Position numbers and translations under genes: made by a program
The notes under the pieces: generated by a model
Databases searched by the model: none
The model's input: the letters and a program-made list of their open reading frames with translations, nothing else
What the model was told of the DNA's origin: nothing
From: DASULK01 sp036381835
GTDB lineage: Bacteria > Actinomycetota > Actinomycetes > Mycobacteriales > Micromonosporaceae
DNA: 61,156 nt
Direction of reading: 5' to 3'
NCBI GenBank assembly: GCA_036381835.1
Contig: DASVCA010000013.1
Coordinates: forward strand, 1 to 61,156
In this document: positions 51,120 to 60,179 of the stretch, in pieces
Position numbering within the stretch: position 1 is the stretch's first letter
Layout: each line of letters opens with the position of its first letter

Positions 51120-54100
51120 TTAGCCGGGCGGTTCGACCACTTGGCGGCCTTTCCCCGACACCGGACAGCTGGTGCGTACCGGGCACATCCGGCAGGTCGA
51201 GTTGGCCACGGCGGCGAAGGTCGCGCCGGCCATCGTCTGCGCCGTACGCCGCACCAACGCCCGCGCCCAGCCGGGGTCGTCGCTGTCGCCGAGCGGCGGC
51301 TGGTCCTGCTCCCGGGCCTCCTTGGTGGTGGTGCCGAGCTGCACGAGTGCGGCACCGCCGGACTCCGTGCCGTACTCGACGAACGCCCCCGCCTCGACCG
51401 CGACCTGATACGCCCCCAGCTGCGGGTGTTCGGCCAGTTGCGCCGCCGTCACCGAGGTGGAGCGGCCGGTCTTCAGGTCGACGACCACCAGCCGGCCGTC
51501 GGCGTCCACCTCCAACCGGTCCACCCGGCCGACCAGCTCGACCGGGCGTACCGGGTCGTCGAGGCGTACCGCGAACTCGTGCTCGATGGCGAGCAGCCGA
51601 CGCGGATTGGCGGCCAGCCAGCGCAGCAGTTTGTCCACCATGGCCTCGGCTCGCGCCCGTTCCGGGCCGGCCAGCCATCGTGCCGCGTGCTCGATGGCGT
51701 CGAAGCGGGCCGTGACGTATTCCAACAGCTTGGCCCGGTCGGCGCTGGCGTCCTCGGCCAGCATCGCCGCGGCGTGCACCAGGTTGCCGACCCCTTGCGC
51801 GGTGGAGGCGGGTGGGCTGCCGCCGTGCCGTTCCAGCAGCCAGCGCAGGCCGCAGCGCAGGGCGCTCTCGATCGTGGACGGGGTGACCTTGACGGGCTCC
51901 CCGTCGTCCATCAGCGGGCGGTCGTCGGACAGCGGGCGCAGACCCCACCAGTCGTCTGGGTGCGCGCCGCGTACCCCGGCGGCGGCGAGCCGGGCCAGTT
52001 CGGCTGCGGCGGCGCGCCGCCGCGCCGGCGGGGTCGCCGGGTCGGTGAGCGCGACCCGCAGTTCGGCGACCAGCGCGGGCAGGGTGAGCGCCCGGGGCAG
52101 GCGGCCGAGCGGCAGCTCTTCGGGCTCCGGATCGGCGGAGTCGTCGGCGGCCCGGCCACCCGCAGGAGCGCCCACCGCGTCCGCCGTGTCGCCCACCGCG
52201 TCCGCCGCGTCCGCCGCGTCACCCGCCGGGTCGCCCGCCGGGTCGCTCGGCGGGTCGCTGTGTCCGCTCAGCTCGTACAGGAACCGGCTCGGCTGCTCTT
52301 CCCGGTCGGTGCCGCCGACCGCGGCGGATGCCACCGCGCTGACCAGCAGCCGCCGCCGGGCCCGGGTGACGGCCACGTAGAACAGCCGCCGTTCCTCGTC
52401 GAGCAGGGCCGAGGTCTGCCCGGCCAGGGCCGCCGTCTCGCCGCCGTCGTCGCCTCGGCCGGCGAGCACGTCGACCAGCCGTTCCGTGCCGAGCAGGCTG
52501 CCGCGCAGCCGCAGGTTGGGCCAGATTCCCTCCTGCACCCCGGCGACGGCGACCACGTCCCATTCCAACCCTTTCGCGGCGTGCGCGGTGAGGATGCGTA
52601 CCACCTCTCCCCGGTCGGCGACCGGGGCCAGGGTGTCCGCGGGCAGTTGCTGGCCGAGCACGTGGTCGAGGAAGACCTCGGTACGGGCGCCGGGCAGCCG
52701 GTCGGCGAACCGGGCCGCCGCTTCGAACAGTTGCACGATCGCGTCGAGGTCCCGGTCGGCGGCGGCCGCCCGCCAGCGCGCCGCACCGTCTCCCTCCCCC
52801 GGTTCGGGGGCCCGGGTGATCGCCGCGGACCAGCGTTCGGCCAGGCCGCTGGCCTGCCAAACCGTCCAGAGCACGTCTTCGACGGTGGCGCCGGGCGCGG
52901 CCGCGGCTTGGCGGGCGGTCGCCAGGAGCCGGGCGACGGCCTTGGCCGGGGCCGCCCACCGGCGTTCGACCGCGGCCAGCTCGGTGGGGTCGCGTAACGC
53001 TTCGACGAGTAGTTCACCGGAGGGGCGTCGGTCGCCGGCGGCGAGCGCGAGGGCGCGTAGCCCTTGGCGCAGGCGCCGTTCGGCGAGCGGGTCGGCTCCG
53101 CCGAACGGCGAGTGCAGCAGGGCGACGGCTGCTTCTTCGTCGAGCCGGTCCGGTTCGAGCGCGCAGCGCAGCAGCAGCAGCATCGGTGCGACGGCCGGGT
53201 GCCGGTGCAACGGCAGGTCTTCGCCGGCGACCACGGCGGGCACTCCGGCGGCGTGCAGCGCCCGCTGTAGGGGTGGCAGCTGCCAGGTGGTGGAGCGGAC
53301 GATGACCGCCATCCGGGACCACGGCACTCCGTGGATGAGGTGCGCTTCCCGTAACGCGTGGGCCAGGTAGGCGGCTTCGCTGGTGCCGGAGCGGAAGGTG
53401 CGGATTTCGACGGTGCCGGGTTCGGCGTCGGGGGTCGGCCGCAGGGCGCGGTGTCCGGCCGGGCCGCGTAGCCGTCGGGCGAGCCGGCGGCCGGCGGCGA
53501 GCAGGTTGGGGCCGCAGCGGTACGAGGTGGTGAGGGTGACGGTGGGGGCCGGTTCTCCGGCCGCGGTGCGGAAGCGGGTCGGGAAGTTCGTGACTCCGGT
53601 CGGGTCGGCGCCGCGGAACCCGTAGGTCGACGAGTCGGGGTCGGCGAAGGCGATGAGGTTTTTGCCGCCGCCGGCGATCAGGGCCAGCAGGTCGAGTTGC
53701 GCCGGGTCGGTTTCGGCGAGTTCGTCGACGTAGATGTAGGCCAGCCGGCGGCGTTCGGCTTCCAGCAGGGACTCGTCGTCGGTGAGCATTCCGGCGGCGG
53801 CCCGGACCAGTTCGGCGGGGTCGTAGGCGACCGAGCCGCGGGTGGTCACGTCGCGCAGTGCGAGCACCGCGAGGTATTCCCGCAGGAAGCGGGCGGCGGC
53901 CTGCCAGTCGTCGCGGCCGTGCCGCTCCCCCAGCCGGGCCAGCTCCGCGGGTCCGATGCCGCGTTCGGCGGCCCGTTGGAGCAGGTCGCGCAGTTGGGTG
54001 GCGAAGGCCCGGGTGCGGAGTGCGGCGCGCAGGTGTGGCGGCCAGTGGACGGGTAGGGGGCTGTCTTCGTCGTCGATGGTGGCGAGTAGTTCGCGGATGA

Positions 54101-54506
54101 TGAGGTCTTGTTCGGGGCCGGTGAGCAGGCGGGGTGGTGGTTCGCCGCGTTCGGCGGCGGCGCGGCGTAGCAGGCCGAACGCGTACGCGGGGAAGGTGCG
54201 TACCAGTGGTTCGGGCATGACTCGGCGGGTGGGGCCGGCGGTGCGGGCTTCGATGCGGTGCCGCAGGGCGGTCGCCGCCCGGCGGCCGAAGGTGAGCACC
54301 AGGATCCGGTCGGGGTGGGTGCCGGCGGTGATGCGGGCCGCTACCGCTTCGATGAGGGTGCGGGTTTTGCCGGTGCCGGGGCCGCCGAGGACGAGTAGCG
54401 GCCCGTGGACGTGGTCGATGACGTGCCGTTGCAGGGGGTCGTCGAGGAGTGCCGTCCCGGTTTCGGCCGGTCGGCGGACCAGCCGGTACGCCTGCATGCC
54501 GCTCAT
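51120..54506 (-). CDS. adnA: AdnA, helicase-nuclease subunit
   Basis: 1128 aa. Walker A VLGGPGTGKTRTLIEA near residue 40; the Walker B region YIYVDELAETDPAQL departs from the usual DEYQD. Motor end: YVAVTRARRRLLVSA. The RecB-type nuclease (ELVGRVDRLEV, VVVDLKTGRS, PQLGAYQV) is followed by CRMCPVRTSC, which with Cys in ALRCGLRW would bind a [4Fe-4S] cluster. Upstream of adnB as in mycobacteria. A linker near residue 760 is a degenerate Asp/Ala repeat. Confidence 0.92.
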   Translation of the reverse strand: MSGMQAYRLVRRPAETGTALLDDPLQRHVIDHVHGPLLVLGGPGTGKTRTLIEAVAARITAGTHPDRILVLTFGRRAATALRHRIEARTAGPTRRVMPEPLVRTFPAYAFGLLRRAAAERGEPPPRLLTGPEQDLIIRELLATIDDEDSPLPVHWPPHLRAALRTRAFATQLRDLLQRAAERGIGPAELARLGERHGRDDWQAAARFLREYLAVLALRDVTTRGSVAYDPAELVRAAAGMLTDDESLLEAERRRLAYIYVDELAETDPAQLDLLALIAGGGKNLIAFADPDSSTYGFRGADPTGVTNFPTRFRTAAGEPAPTVTLTTSYRCGPNLLAAGRRLARRLRGPAGHRALRPTPDAEPGTVEIRTFRSGTSEAAYLAHALREAHLIHGVPWSRMAVIVRSTTWQLPPLQRALHAAGVPAVVAGEDLPLHRHPAVAPMLLLLRCALEPDRLDEEAAVALLHSPFGGADPLAERRLRQGLRALALAAGDRRPSGELLVEALRDPTELAAVERRWAAPAKAVARLLATARQAAAAPGATVEDVLWTVWQASGLAERWSAAITRAPEPGEGDGAARWRAAAADRDLDAIVQLFEAAARFADRLPGARTEVFLDHVLGQQLPADTLAPVADRGEVVRILTAHAAKGLEWDVVAVAGVQEGIWPNLRLRGSLLGTERLVDVLAGRGDDGGETAALAGQTSALLDEERRLFYVAVTRARRRLLVSAVASAAVGGTDREEQPSRFLYELSGHSDPPSDPAGDPAGDAADAADAVGDTADAVGAPAGGRAADDSADPEPEELPLGRLPRALTLPALVAELRVALTDPATPPARRRAAAAELARLAAAGVRGAHPDDWWGLRPLSDDRPLMDDGEPVKVTPSTIESALRCGLRWLLERHGGSPPASTAQGVGNLVHAAAMLAEDASADRAKLLEYVTARFDAIEHAARWLAGPERARAEAMVDKLLRWLAANPRRLLAIEHEFAVRLDDPVRPVELVGRVDRLEVDADGRLVVVDLKTGRSTSVTAAQLAEHPQLGAYQVAVEAGAFVEYGTESGGAALVQLGTTTKEAREQDQPPLGDSDDPGWARALVRRTAQTMAGATFAAVANSTCRMCPVRTSCPVSGKGRQVVEPPG
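52170..52260. repeat. Low-complexity repeat within adnA
   Basis: Runs of GTCGCCCACCGCGTCCGCCG-like and GGGTCGCCCGCCG units encoding the Ala/Asp/Gly linker of AdnA; likely length-variable between strains. Confidence 0.6.
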
Positions 54507-54539
54507 GCCATCACGTGGGTACGACGTCGGTGTGCCCGG

Positions 54540-55403
54540 TTACCGTCCGGTGCCGCCGGGGGCAGGTGGGTGGTGGGCGCCTTGTGCTTGTGCGGTGGCG
54601 CGCTGGGCCCGCTGTTCCGCCAGGGCCCGCTGTTCGGCGGTGAACGCCGTGTCGGCGTCGACGATGCACTGGACGGCGGCTTGGACGTCGTCGGTGAGGG
54701 AGATCAGTTCAAGGTCCGCTGGGTCGATTTTGCCGGTGGCGGCCATGGTGTGGCGCAGCCAGTCGAGGAGGCCGCGCCAGTAGTCGGTGCCCATGAGCAC
54801 GACGGGGAACCGGGTCACTTTGCCGGTTTGTACCAGGGTGAGTGCTTCGAAGAGTTCGTCCATGGTGCCGAAGCCGCCGGGTAGCACCACGAACGCCTGG
54901 GCGTATTTGACGAACATGGTTTTGCGGGCGAAGAAGTAGCGGAAGTCGATGGCCAGGTCGACCCAGTCGTTGATGCCTTGTTCGAAGGGGAGTTCGATGC
55001 CGAGTCCGATGGAGAGTCCGCCGGCTTCGCTGGCTCCCCGGTTGACGGCTTCCATGACGCCTGGGCCGCCGCCGGTGATGACCGCGTAGCCGGCGCGGGC
55101 GAGGGCGGCGCCGAGTTCTTGGGCGAGGCGGCATTCCCAGCTGTCGGGTTGGCTGCGCGCCGAGCCGAAGACGCTGACCGCGGGGGGTAGTTCGGCGAGG
55201 GTGTCGAAGCCTTCGACGAATTCGGAGAGGATTCGCAGTGCCCGCCAGGCGTCTTTGGTGCGCCAGTCGGCCCGGTGCCGGGAGTCGAGTAGCCGCTGGT
55301 CGGCGGTGGTGCCGGGGATCGCTTCTCTGCGCAGGGTGACGGCGCCGCGGTGGCGCTCGGGCCAGGGCTGGTGTCCGTCGGCTCGCCGTTCGCTGTTGGT
55401 CAT
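54540..55403 (-). CDS. LOG-family protein (TIGR00730, nucleotide phosphoribohydrolase)
   Basis: 287 aa. VITGGGPGVMEAVNRGA near residue 112 and PGGFGTMDELFEALT near residue 177 are the two family motifs; members remove ribose-5-phosphate from cytokinin nucleotides or AMP. An N-terminal 55-residue extension and a Gln/Ala-rich C-terminus frame the core. Immediately downstream of adnA's start region but on the same strand with 33 nt in between, so not necessarily coupled. Confidence 0.88.
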   Translation of the reverse strand: MTNSERRADGHQPWPERHRGAVTLRREAIPGTTADQRLLDSRHRADWRTKDAWRALRILSEFVEGFDTLAELPPAVSVFGSARSQPDSWECRLAQELGAALARAGYAVITGGGPGVMEAVNRGASEAGGLSIGLGIELPFEQGINDWVDLAIDFRYFFARKTMFVKYAQAFVVLPGGFGTMDELFEALTLVQTGKVTRFPVVLMGTDYWRGLLDWLRHTMAATGKIDPADLELISLTDDVQAAVQCIVDADTAFTAEQRALAEQRAQRATAQAQGAHHPPAPGGTGR

Positions 55404-55591
55404 GCAGTCAACCTAGTCGGGGGTAGGGGACGCGGGTGCCCGCAGCGCCGACGGGCCTGCCGCGCGGCCGGTGGAAATCGCTGGCGATTTGGCAACCAAA
55501 TGGGTCGCCGGGTCGTCTGATCGGGCACATACTGGTACGCGCGGCCCGCTCGGCCGGCGCCGGTGAGCACCTCGCGGGGGGAGTAGTGTCT

Positions 55592-55765
55592 GTGATCACC
55601 AGCAGCCAGATGATGCGCCTGAGGCGTCAGATGTATCGGCGTATCCGGGAGGTTGTGGCCGAGCGCAGGATGGCCCGTCTCGACGATCCGGCCCGGTTGG
55701 ACCGGGAGCATGGACTGGTCACTGTGGAGCGGGATTCGGACGACCGGTCCCTGGTGGCGGGTTGA
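55592..55765 (+). CDS. 57-aa basic small protein
   Basis: Starts MITSSQMMRLRRQMYRRIREVV from GTG 55592 with GGGGGGAG about 8 nt upstream, and continues with a charged tail (LVTVERDSDDRSLVAG). Helical, basic, no cysteines. No family recognised. Position between two minus-strand genes and codon composition make coding likely but not certain. Confidence 0.5.
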   Translation: MITSSQMMRLRRQMYRRIREVVAERRMARLDDPARLDREHGLVTVERDSDDRSLVAG

Positions 55766-55810
55766 GCGTCACGGGCCGGCTCGGCGGGCCGGGTGTGGCG
55801 GTCGCCGGGC

Positions 55811-56884
55811 TCAGGCGGAGGTGAGCCAGCGGCGCAGGATTTCCGCGCCTTCGCGGATTTTGGGGATCTCGACTCGCTCGTCGGGGGCGTGTGCCACGTT
55901 CGGGTCGCCGGGGCCGAAGTTGAGGGCGGGGATGCCGAGTGCGGCGAACCGGGCCACGTCGGTCCAGCCGAGTTTGCCGACCGGGTCGCGGCCTACCGCG
56001 GCGAGGAATTCGCGGGCCGGGGCGGCGTCCAGGCCCGGTAGCGCTCCCGGGGAGGAGTCGGTGACTTCGACCGGGTAGCCGGTGAAGAATTCCCGCACGT
56101 ATTCGTGGGCTTGTTCTTCGGTGCGGTCGGGGGCGAACCGGTAGTTGACTTCTATTTCGCACCGGTCGGGGATGACGTTGCCGGCGACGCCGCCGCGGAT
56201 CCACACCGCGTTCATGCCTTCCCGGTAGGTGCATCCGTCGATGGTGACTGTCCGTGGCTGGTAGGCGGCGAGGCGGTGGAGCACTTCGGTGGCGGCGTGG
56301 ATGGCGTTGACGCCGTGCCAGGAGCGGGCCGAGTGGGCTCGGCGGCCGGTGGTGGTGACGGTGGCCCGCAGTGTCCCTTGGCAGCCGGCTTCGACGACTC
56401 CGTGGGTCGGTTCGAGTAGCAGGGCGAAGTCGGCGGCGAGCCAGTCGGGGTGTGCCTGGGAGACCAGGTGGAGGCCGTTGTAGCGGGAGTCGATCTCTTC
56501 GGCTTCGTAGAAGAAGTAGGTGATGTCGTAGCGGGGGTCGGGCAGGGTGACGGCGAGGTGCAGGGCGAGCGCCACGCCGGATTTCATGTCGGAGGTGCCG
56601 CAGCCGTGGATGATGTCGCCTTCGACGCGGGCGGGGAGGTTGCCGTTGACGGGGACGGTGTCGAGGTGGCCGGCGAGCACTACCCGCTGGTCGCGGCCGT
56701 GGTCGGTGCGGGCCATCACGGTGTTGCCGAACCGTTCGACGGTGAGGTGCGGGAGGTTGCGCAGGGTTTCCGTGACGTGGTCGGCGATCAGTTTCTCGTT
56801 GCGGGAGACCGATTCGATGTCGACGAGGGTCCGGGTCAGCGCTACGGGGTCGGCCAGCACCTCGGGGGTCAGCGGGTTCGCCAT
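55811..56884 (-). CDS. dapE: Succinyl-diaminopimelate desuccinylase
   Basis: 357 aa M20-family amidohydrolase of lysine/peptidoglycan DAP synthesis. Metal sites: AGHLDTVPVNG near residue 70, GCGTSDMKSGVA near residue 95, and YEAEEID near residue 125 (Glu pair); RTVTIDGCTYREGMNAVWIRGG and NYRFAPDRT belong to the lid domain. The LALLLEPTHG and PGDPNVAHAPDERVEI ends agree with actinobacterial DapE. Confidence 0.94.
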   Translation of the reverse strand: MANPLTPEVLADPVALTRTLVDIESVSRNEKLIADHVTETLRNLPHLTVERFGNTVMARTDHGRDQRVVLAGHLDTVPVNGNLPARVEGDIIHGCGTSDMKSGVALALHLAVTLPDPRYDITYFFYEAEEIDSRYNGLHLVSQAHPDWLAADFALLLEPTHGVVEAGCQGTLRATVTTTGRRAHSARSWHGVNAIHAATEVLHRLAAYQPRTVTIDGCTYREGMNAVWIRGGVAGNVIPDRCEIEVNYRFAPDRTEEQAHEYVREFFTGYPVEVTDSSPGALPGLDAAPAREFLAAVGRDPVGKLGWTDVARFAALGIPALNFGPGDPNVAHAPDERVEIPKIREGAEILRRWLTSA

Positions 56885-56897
56885 GTGCGCACCTTAT

Positions 56898-56925
56898 CGG
56901 GGGCGGTGGGATGCCACCGCCCCCG
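56898..56925 (-). terminator. Hairpin after the DivIVA-domain gene
   Basis: CGGGGGCGGTGG and complement, 12 bp, GATG loop, starting 8 nt past the stop at 56933; separates the operon from dapE. Confidence 0.8.
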
Positions 56926-56932
56926 GCCTCGG

Positions 56933-57247
56933 TCAGCGGTTGTGGTTGCTGACGTAGTAGGTGGGTTCCCGGTTGACGGGCCAGTGGTCGCGGCGACGGC
57001 GGTGTTCGTCGTCGGGTTGGCGGCAGGTGGCGGCGTGGTCCCGCTGCCATTGCTTGAGGTGTTGTTTGATCCGGTCGCATTCGGCGTTGGCGGCGGCGAG
57101 CCGCCGGTGCAGGTCGATGATCTCTTCGGCGACCTGGCGGAGGAAGGCGTGGACGGCGGCGGGCCGGTAGCCGCGGAACGAGATGGGGAAGTTCGCGGTA
57201 CGGACCGCGGATGCGCTGATTTTCGGCGGGGCGTCGAGGGTGGTCAT
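56933..57247 (-). CDS. DivIVA-domain small protein
   Basis: 104 aa. ASAVRTANFPISFRGYRPAA followed by VHAFLRQVAEEIIDLHRRL is the N-terminal DivIVA motif with a short coiled coil (about residues 35-70), then a polar tail. Much shorter than Wag31/DivIVA, so unlikely to be the polar-growth scaffold. ATG overlaps the methyltransferase stop (ATGA). Last gene of the operon with the solute-binding protein. Confidence 0.8.
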   Translation of the reverse strand: MTTLDAPPKISASAVRTANFPISFRGYRPAAVHAFLRQVAEEIIDLHRRLAAANAECDRIKQHLKQWQRDHAATCRQPDDEHRRRRDHWPVNREPTYYVSNHNR

Positions 57248-58173
57248 CGCTGATCCTTTTCGGTGGTGGGTGTCGGGTGGGTGAGGCGACCGGCGGTGGA
57301 GTAGAGCAGGTGCCCGGCTAGTACCAGGTCGGGGTCGGACAGCAGCCCGTGGGCCCGGTCGAGTTGCCGGTCGGTGAGTCCGGCGGCCAGCAGTGCCGGC
57401 CGTAGTTCGGTGATGGTGGTGGCGGCCAGGTGCGCGCCGGGCCCGCCACCGGTCCAGGATTCGGCGTGCATGACGGTGTGCACGTCGGTCAGGCCGTGGG
57501 TGCGTAGGGCGGCGTGGACGCGTCGCGCCCAGCCGCGGTCGGTGCCGGCGGCGGTGAAGACCCGGCCGACGGTTTCTTGCACGATGGTGTATTCCTCGGC
57601 CGCTTGCAGGTCGGGGGCGTGCAGGACCATGTCGGTGCGGGTGGTGTCCCAGTCTTCGACGAGGATCCATCCGCCGGGGGCGAGCAGGCCGACGAGCCGG
57701 GCGAGGATGTCTTGCCGGTCGGGCAGGTGGGCGAGGGTGAGCCGGGCGTGGATGAGGTCGAACCGGTCGCCGGTCAACGGCCAGTCGGGGGCGGTGAGGT
57801 CGCATTCGACTACCGAAAGCCGGGGGTGGGCGGGTACGTCGCGGGGTTTCACGTCGACGGCGATGACTTGACCGGTCGGGCCGACCTGACCGGCCAGCCA
57901 GTGCGCGTACCGGGCTCCGACGCCGGCCCCGACTTCCAGGCAGCGCCGCCCGTGCAGGCCGGTGGGGAACAGGTCGCAGGTGCGGCGGCGGCTGAACGGG
58001 TCCAGCAGGGTGGACAGGCAGCCGTGGTGGGTGCCGGCGAGGGGGTCGTCGTTGTCTAACGGGTACGACGGGTGTCGGCCGGTGGCGGGGGTGGGCCAGG
58101 GGTGGTCGGCGGGTCGGACGATTCGGGCGGTCAGGGGGCGGATGGGGCCGCCTTCGGCGAATGGGCCGCTCAT
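57244..58173 (-). CDS. SAM-dependent class I methyltransferase
   Basis: 309 aa. Motif I CLEVGAGVGARYAHWLA near residue 78, motif II VIAVDVKPRDV, motif post-II FDLIHARLTLAHLPDRQ and WILVEDWD. Resembles UbiE/Trans-aconitate-type small-molecule methyltransferases. Overlaps both neighbours by 4 nt, so the three genes are cotranscribed. The substrate may be the compound bound by the lipoprotein, which is inference. Confidence 0.87.
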   Translation of the reverse strand: MSGPFAEGGPIRPLTARIVRPADHPWPTPATGRHPSYPLDNDDPLAGTHHGCLSTLLDPFSRRRTCDLFPTGLHGRRCLEVGAGVGARYAHWLAGQVGPTGQVIAVDVKPRDVPAHPRLSVVECDLTAPDWPLTGDRFDLIHARLTLAHLPDRQDILARLVGLLAPGGWILVEDWDTTRTDMVLHAPDLQAAEEYTIVQETVGRVFTAAGTDRGWARRVHAALRTHGLTDVHTVMHAESWTGGGPGAHLAATTITELRPALLAAGLTDRQLDRAHGLLSDPDLVLAGHLLYSTAGRLTHPTPTTEKDQR

Positions 58174-59231
58174 CGGGCCACCCCCGCCGCCGCTGCCGTC
58201 GCCGCCGGGGTCATGACGGTGAAGTCGACGAAGGATTCTGGTTGTACGAATCCGGTGATCAGTCCGGCGGCTTGCATCGCCGCCACGGACCGGGCGACTC
58301 GTATCCGGTCGAACGCGCCTAGCGGCAGGCTCGGCCGGTCGGATGGCACGTAGGCGCGCATCAAGGCCAGTTCGGCTGCCGCGGTGTCCGCGTCGGTCGC
58401 CGGGTGGGCGGCGTGCAGGATCTGTCCCGCCTCGTCGGGGTGGTCCACCGCGTACCGGAGGCCTTGCATGAGCGCGGTGACGAACCGGCGCACCAGGTCG
58501 GGATCACGCTCGACCAGTTCCGCGGTGGTCACCACCACGTTGCCGTACAGGTCGGTCAGATAGTCGCCGTAGGGGAACACCACGACTCGACGGCCACCGG
58601 CGGCGGCGGCGATCGCCGGCTGCCCGACCACGAATTGGCCGACCGCGTCTACCCGCCCGGAGGCCAGCAGGGCGGGTAGTCCTTGGGGACTCGTTTCCAC
58701 CCAGGACACCGTTTCCGGGTCGATGCCGGCCAGGCGGGCGTAGGTGGGGAACAGGGTTTTGGGCACCGCACCGGCGGCCTGCCCGATCCGTTTTCCGGCG
58801 AGGTCGGCGGGGCGGGTGATGCCGGTGCCGTCGAGGGTCATCAGCGAGATGAGGGTGCGGTCGTTGACCGCCCCCACCAGGCGGAACTGGTCGAACCGGC
58901 CGTGTCCGGCGCGTACGACGACTCCCGCGTAGTCCACCAGGGCGAACTGTGCCCGGCCGGAGGCGAGCAGTTGCAGGTTTTTCTCTCCGGCGGCACCGGG
59001 TTGTACGTCCACGTCGAGGCCTTGCGCCCGGAAGTACCCCTTTTCCCGAGCCACCCAGGCGAAGCCTTCCCGGCCGAACGCGCCGAACCCGGTCAGATAG
59101 GTGACCTTGTCCACGACTCGTGGACCGTCACCACCGCCGCCGTCGCCGCAGCCGGCGGCGGTGGCGGCCAACGTGACCGCGGCCAGGCACACCGCCAACT
59201 GCTGGCGGGCGGTCATCCGAAGAAACAACAC
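58170..59231 (-). CDS. ABC-type solute-binding lipoprotein (NMT1/THI5-like)
   Basis: 353 aa from GTG 59231 (GGGGAGG 9 nt upstream; ATG 59216 alternative). Signal peptide MTARQQLAVCLAAVTLAATA with lipobox AAGC, then NMT1/TauA-like periplasmic-binding fold: FVARLTGF-type FAWVAREKGYF, GEKNLQLLASGRAQFALVDYAG, ITRPADLAGKRIGQAAG. Such proteins bind thiamine precursors, sulfonates or nitrate; which one is unclear. No permease or ATPase gene is adjacent, so it may pair with distant components. Confidence 0.86.
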   Translation of the reverse strand: MLFLRMTARQQLAVCLAAVTLAATAAGCGDGGGGDGPRVVDKVTYLTGFGAFGREGFAWVAREKGYFRAQGLDVDVQPGAAGEKNLQLLASGRAQFALVDYAGVVVRAGHGRFDQFRLVGAVNDRTLISLMTLDGTGITRPADLAGKRIGQAAGAVPKTLFPTYARLAGIDPETVSWVETSPQGLPALLASGRVDAVGQFVVGQPAIAAAAGGRRVVVFPYGDYLTDLYGNVVVTTAELVERDPDLVRRFVTALMQGLRYAVDHPDEAGQILHAAHPATDADTAAAELALMRAYVPSDRPSLPLGAFDRIRVARSVAAMQAAGLITGFVQPESFVDFTVMTPAATAAAAGVAR

Positions 59232-59570
59232 GATTGAAAACCTCCCCAATGCTTGGACGAGCACGACCCGGTGGCCCGGCCCGGCTTTGCAGGGCACCGG
59301 AGCGGGCGGGGGCGGCCGTCTCCTCCTCAAGACGACCGGGGACCCAGCACCCGCCCCGGGCCGGCTCAGCGCCCGGCGTAAGCGGGCATGCCCCCGACCG
59401 GCCGCCGGGCAGGACCGGCCGGGGACCACACACCGACTCCGGGTTTGCAGACCTGGGAGCCGGTGATCAGAACTTTACACATGTACGCGTGGAAAGCAAA
59501 ACACGAGGTCATGGGTTGTCGTGACAAGCAAAAAGTGATCAAATGGAGGCTGCAGACCTGGGAGTTTCGG
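59232..59570. other. Divergent regulatory region, about 340 bp
   Basis: Separates the lipoprotein operon from gntR. It contains a 14-nt direct repeat TGCAGACCTGGGAG at 59446-59459 and 59551-59564 and the dyad TTGTC-GT-GACAA (59516-59527), a possible GntR operator. I looked for a TPP riboswitch before the lipoprotein and found no CTGAGA/ACC pattern. Confidence 0.55.
59516..59527. promoter_or_regulatory. Putative GntR operator
   Basis: TTGTCGTGACAA: 5-bp dyad around GT, resembling the GT-N-AC type sites of GntR proteins; about 44 nt upstream of the regulator start. Confidence 0.4.
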
Positions 59571-59801
59571 ATGCCCGTGAAACCAAAGTGGGAACAGATT
59601 GTTGACCACATCCGTGGTCAGATCGAGTCCGGGGAGCTTTCTCCCGGCGACAAGCTGCCGTCAACGGCACAGCTCTGCAAGGAGTACGGCGTGTCGACGA
59701 CCGTCGTGCGCCAGGCCATCCTCGTCCTGCAGACCCAAGGAATGGTCGAGGGTGTTCATGGCCTGGGCGTCTTCGTCGCCGAGCAATCACCGTCCAGCTA
59801 A
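59571..59801 (+). CDS. GntR-type winged-helix regulator (HTH only)
   Basis: 76 aa, nearly just the GntR DNA-binding domain: IVDHIRGQIESGELSPGDKLPST, then KEYGVSTTVVRQAILVLQTQGMV and GVFVAEQ. No effector domain, as in many small actinomycete GntR proteins. ATG 59571 follows GGGAG within the second direct-repeat copy. Divergent from the lipoprotein operon, which it may control. Confidence 0.85.
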   Translation: MPVKPKWEQIVDHIRGQIESGELSPGDKLPSTAQLCKEYGVSTTVVRQAILVLQTQGMVEGVHGLGVFVAEQSPSS

Positions 59802-60179
59802 GCCCCAGCCAACTCAACAGTCGATCGGCCAGGCCGGCACCGTCAGCCGGTGGGACCGGGATCTGGACGCCGAGCGGTTCATCGGACATTTGTGGAGAGC
59901 CATGGACCGTACCGTCGTCCCGACTGACGACGACCTTGCCGGGGAGCTGCACGGACGCTATGAGAACCTCTGGGCCGCGGGCAGGAAATCGCTCACCGAG
60001 GGGACGTACCAGCCCGACACGATCCCTCAGCACGGCGACCCTCGCTGGGCTACGTGGAGAGCCGCCGGGACATCGATTTCGGGACATTCGACGTCCCCGC
60101 ACTCGAACTCGTGCGCTACCGGCCAAACGCCGAGCGGATCAATGTCCAGCGTCTCGCCCGCGTTCCCCTGATTCACTGA
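59802..60179 (+). pseudogene. Frameshifted gene remnant
   Basis: Two coding-looking pieces in different frames. First frame: DLDAERFIGHLWRAMDRTVV and GRYENLWAAGRKSL to about 60045. Second frame from 60042: SLGYVESRRDIDFGTFDVPA then LELVRYRPNAERINVQRLAR, stop at 60179. A single frameshift near 60045 would join them. Family not recognised. No sure start; the first frame is open back into gntR. Confidence 0.45.

Noticed and set aside
50884..51948. Extension of the adnB frame upstream of 50883
   Set aside because: It runs through the intergenic palindrome and into adnA; GTG 50883 has a leaderless promoter and the protein already has the expected length.
59232..59460. TPP or other riboswitch before the THI5-like lipoprotein
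   Set aside because: The leader is structured and GC-rich and contains GCTGAG, but the conserved TPP core and second arm are missing; no other known class fits.
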